Positions 62,591 through 64,000 of a stretch of DNA of 64,000 nt are shown here, one piece after another. The DNA lies in assembly GCF_008802405.1 (NCBI RefSeq), contig NZ_VZDO01000007.1, positions 95,721-159,720 on the forward strand, written 5' to 3'. Numbering within the stretch: position 1 is the stretch's first letter; every line of letters starts with the position of its first letter. Both the position numbers and the translations under genes were made by a program. The notes under the pieces are model-generated. The model did not search any database. It was given only the letters and a program-made list of their open reading frames with translations, and was not told where the DNA came from. The stretch is from Plantimonas leprariae (GTDB lineage Bacteria; Pseudomonadota; Alphaproteobacteria; Rhizobiales; Rhizobiaceae).

Positions 62591-63928
62591 ATGGACCCGT
62601 TCGTTCCACGCACCGACCTCACGTCCTGGGGACGCGTTTTGCGTCCGCGCCAGTTCGTGGCGAGTCCGTCGATCAAGACGGACCTCCCCGACCTCCTGCA
62701 ACGCTCGAACCGCTTCGAGAACGGTCTCCTCGCGCGCGGGCTCGGCCGCTCCTACGGCGACTCGAACCTCAACGCCGACGGCGCGGTGCTCGATTGCCGC
62801 GCCCTCGCCGGCATCACGGCGTTCGACCCTGAAACCGGACTTCTCACCGCCGAAGGGGGCGCGTCGCTCGACGCGATCCTCGCCTTCGCCGTGCCACAGG
62901 GCTTCTTCCTGCCGGTGACGCCCGGCACCTGCTTTGCGACGCTCGCCGGCGCCATCGCCAACGACGTCCACGGCAAGAACCATCACGGCGCCGGGACGAT
63001 CGGGCGATGGATCGAACGGATCCGGCTCCTCCGCACCGACGGCAGTGAACACCGGCTGCCCCCGGCGGAAGTGTCCGGTCTGTTCGCCGCGACAGTCGGC
63101 GGCCTCGGCCTCACCGGCGTCATCACCGAGGCGACGATCCGCCTGCGCCGCATCGCAACCTCGGACATGGAGGCGGAGACGGTCCCGTTCCCGGACCTCG
63201 ACGGCTTCTTCGCGCTGGCCGAGGCAAGTGCCGCAAGCCACGAATACACCGTCGCCTGGATCGACTGTCTCGCCAGCGGGCGCTCGCTCGGGCGCGGCCT
63301 GTTCACGCGGGCCAACCACGCCACCGAGGGGCCGCTGGCGGTCCCGGCCCGGCGCGGTCCGGCGGTGCCGATGGACGCCCCAAGCCTCTTCCTCAACCGC
63401 TGGACGATCGGCGCGATGAACACGGCCTACTACGCGCTCGGGCGGAGACGAGCCGGGGCGCGGCGCGTGCCCTACGAGCCGTTCTTCTATCCGCTCGACG
63501 CGATCCGCGACTGGAACCGGCTCTACGGCCGGCGCGGCATGTACCAATACCAGAGCGTCGTGCCGCCGAGGTTCGCGCGCGAGGCGACGCGCGCGATGCT
63601 GGGCGAGATCGCCAAGGCCGGTCAGGGATCGTTCCTCGTGGTGCTGAAGACCTTCGGCGTCCTCGCCTCGCCCGGCCTCCTGTCGTTTCCGGCGGAGGGC
63701 ACGACGCTGGCGCTCGACTTCCCCAATCGCGGCGCGTCGACGCTGCAACTCCTCGCGCGACTCGACGCGATCGTCCGCGAAGCCGGCGGCCGGCTCTATC
63801 CGGCGAAGGACGGCCGCCTGCCCCGCGACCTGTTCGAGGCCGGCTACCCGGCGCTGGAGCGCTTCCGCGCCCACATCGACCCCGGCCTTTCCTCCTCCTT
63901 CTGGCGGCGGGTCGGCGAGGACTCTTAA
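62591..63928 (+). CDS. DprE1-like FAD-binding oxidoreductase
   Basis: A 445-residue flavoenzyme resembling decaprenylphosphoryl-ribose 2'-oxidase (DprE1). FAD-domain blocks include GLGRSYGDSNLN, TPGTCFATLAGAIANDVHGKNHHGAG and VGGLGLTGVI; the C-terminal YPAKDGRLP is also typical. In other bacteria related enzymes modify lipid-linked sugars. The convergent neighbour is a nucleotide-sugar dehydrogenase, which fits polysaccharide or lipid-sugar synthesis. Confidence 0.85.
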   Translation: MDPFVPRTDLTSWGRVLRPRQFVASPSIKTDLPDLLQRSNRFENGLLARGLGRSYGDSNLNADGAVLDCRALAGITAFDPETGLLTAEGGASLDAILAFAVPQGFFLPVTPGTCFATLAGAIANDVHGKNHHGAGTIGRWIERIRLLRTDGSEHRLPPAEVSGLFAATVGGLGLTGVITEATIRLRRIATSDMEAETVPFPDLDGFFALAEASAASHEYTVAWIDCLASGRSLGRGLFTRANHATEGPLAVPARRGPAVPMDAPSLFLNRWTIGAMNTAYYALGRRRAGARRVPYEPFFYPLDAIRDWNRLYGRRGMYQYQSVVPPRFAREATRAMLGEIAKAGQGSFLVVLKTFGVLASPGLLSFPAEGTTLALDFPNRGASTLQLLARLDAIVREAGGRLYPAKDGRLPRDLFEAGYPALERFRAHIDPGLSSSFWRRVGEDS

Positions 63929-64000
63929 GCTTTCACCACGTTCTCGGCCGCGACGCCGGCCCGCTCGCAGGCATTGCGCGTATCGATCACCAGCTTCGCC
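63925..64000 (-). CDS. Nucleotide-sugar dehydrogenase, C-terminal end (cut by window edge)
   Basis: The last 24 residues, containing KLVIDTRNACERAG, match the C-terminus of UDP-glucose/UDP-GlcNAc 6-dehydrogenases (VIDTRN signature). The stop overlaps the DprE1-like gene's stop by three bases. Exact substrate cannot be told. Confidence 0.7.
   Translation of the reverse strand, partial: AKLVIDTRNACERAGVAAENVVKA

Overview
The window is GC-rich (roughly two thirds or more G+C by eye) and densely coded. Its gene content points to an alphaproteobacterium, most likely a member of the Hyphomicrobiales (Rhizobiales). The indications are a split pntA next to an aa3-oxidase subunit IV gene, Omp25/31-like porins, a speF-type leader before ornithine decarboxylase, an HWE histidine kinase, a heterotetrameric sarcosine oxidase operon, and many DUF families common in rhizobia (DUF992, DUF1007, DUF1345, DUF3429, DUF3750). 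The genus cannot be fixed from the sequence alone. No rRNA, tRNA, IS element, CRISPR array or replication origin was seen.

Positions 1-11.8 kb are carbohydrate uptake. Two sugar ABC systems diverge from a shared regulatory region at 1.47-1.76 kb. The leftward one (binding protein, ATPase) runs off the window. The rightward operon encodes a Gfo/Idh/MocA oxidoreductase, two permeases, a binding protein, an ATPase, a GH20 beta-hexosaminidase, an M81 (MlrC-like) protein and a PfkB sugar kinase, which suggests uptake and breakdown of an amino-sugar glycan. A 157-bp imperfect palindrome lies inside this operon. Positions 11.8-15 kb hold two tandem paralogous outer-membrane barrels and a class I fructose-bisphosphate aldolase. 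Positions 15.2-17.8 kb hold an orphan family-5 solute-binding protein and a secreted cyclase-family hydrolase with an altered metal motif.

Positions 17.9-23.4 kb are a leftward sarcosine oxidase operon, soxB-cupin-soxD-soxA-soxG, with an unexpected cupin gene. Positions 23.8-35.8 kb hold a TPR lipoprotein, a DUF992 protein, the proton-translocating transhydrogenase (pntAA-pntAB-pntB), a cytochrome oxidase subunit IV, recX overlapping an orphan TRAP binding protein, a glutamine-amidotransferase-like hydrolase, an SH3 protein, a DUF1007/NicO metal-transport pair, an L,D-transpeptidase and a LysR regulator.

Positions 35.9-38.2 kb carry ornithine decarboxylase behind a long structured leader with a possible 42-codon upstream ORF, then a GNAT gene. 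Positions 38.2-49.6 kb are housekeeping and stress genes: a DNA-damage helicase and PdeM, oligopeptidase B, CysQ, an SDR, RidA and a ferredoxin-reductase-like flavoprotein. Positions 49.6-56.4 kb hold small regulators, an HWE kinase, CorA, a Rhizobium-type asparaginase and an orphan phage-tail-fibre-like protein. Positions 56.6-61.6 kb form a possible envelope-response locus: two secreted low-complexity proteins, a NarL-type two-component pair, a COG4315 protein, DoxX and a Crp/Fnr regulator. The right end has a MOSC protein, a DprE1-like oxidoreductase and the tail of a nucleotide-sugar dehydrogenase.
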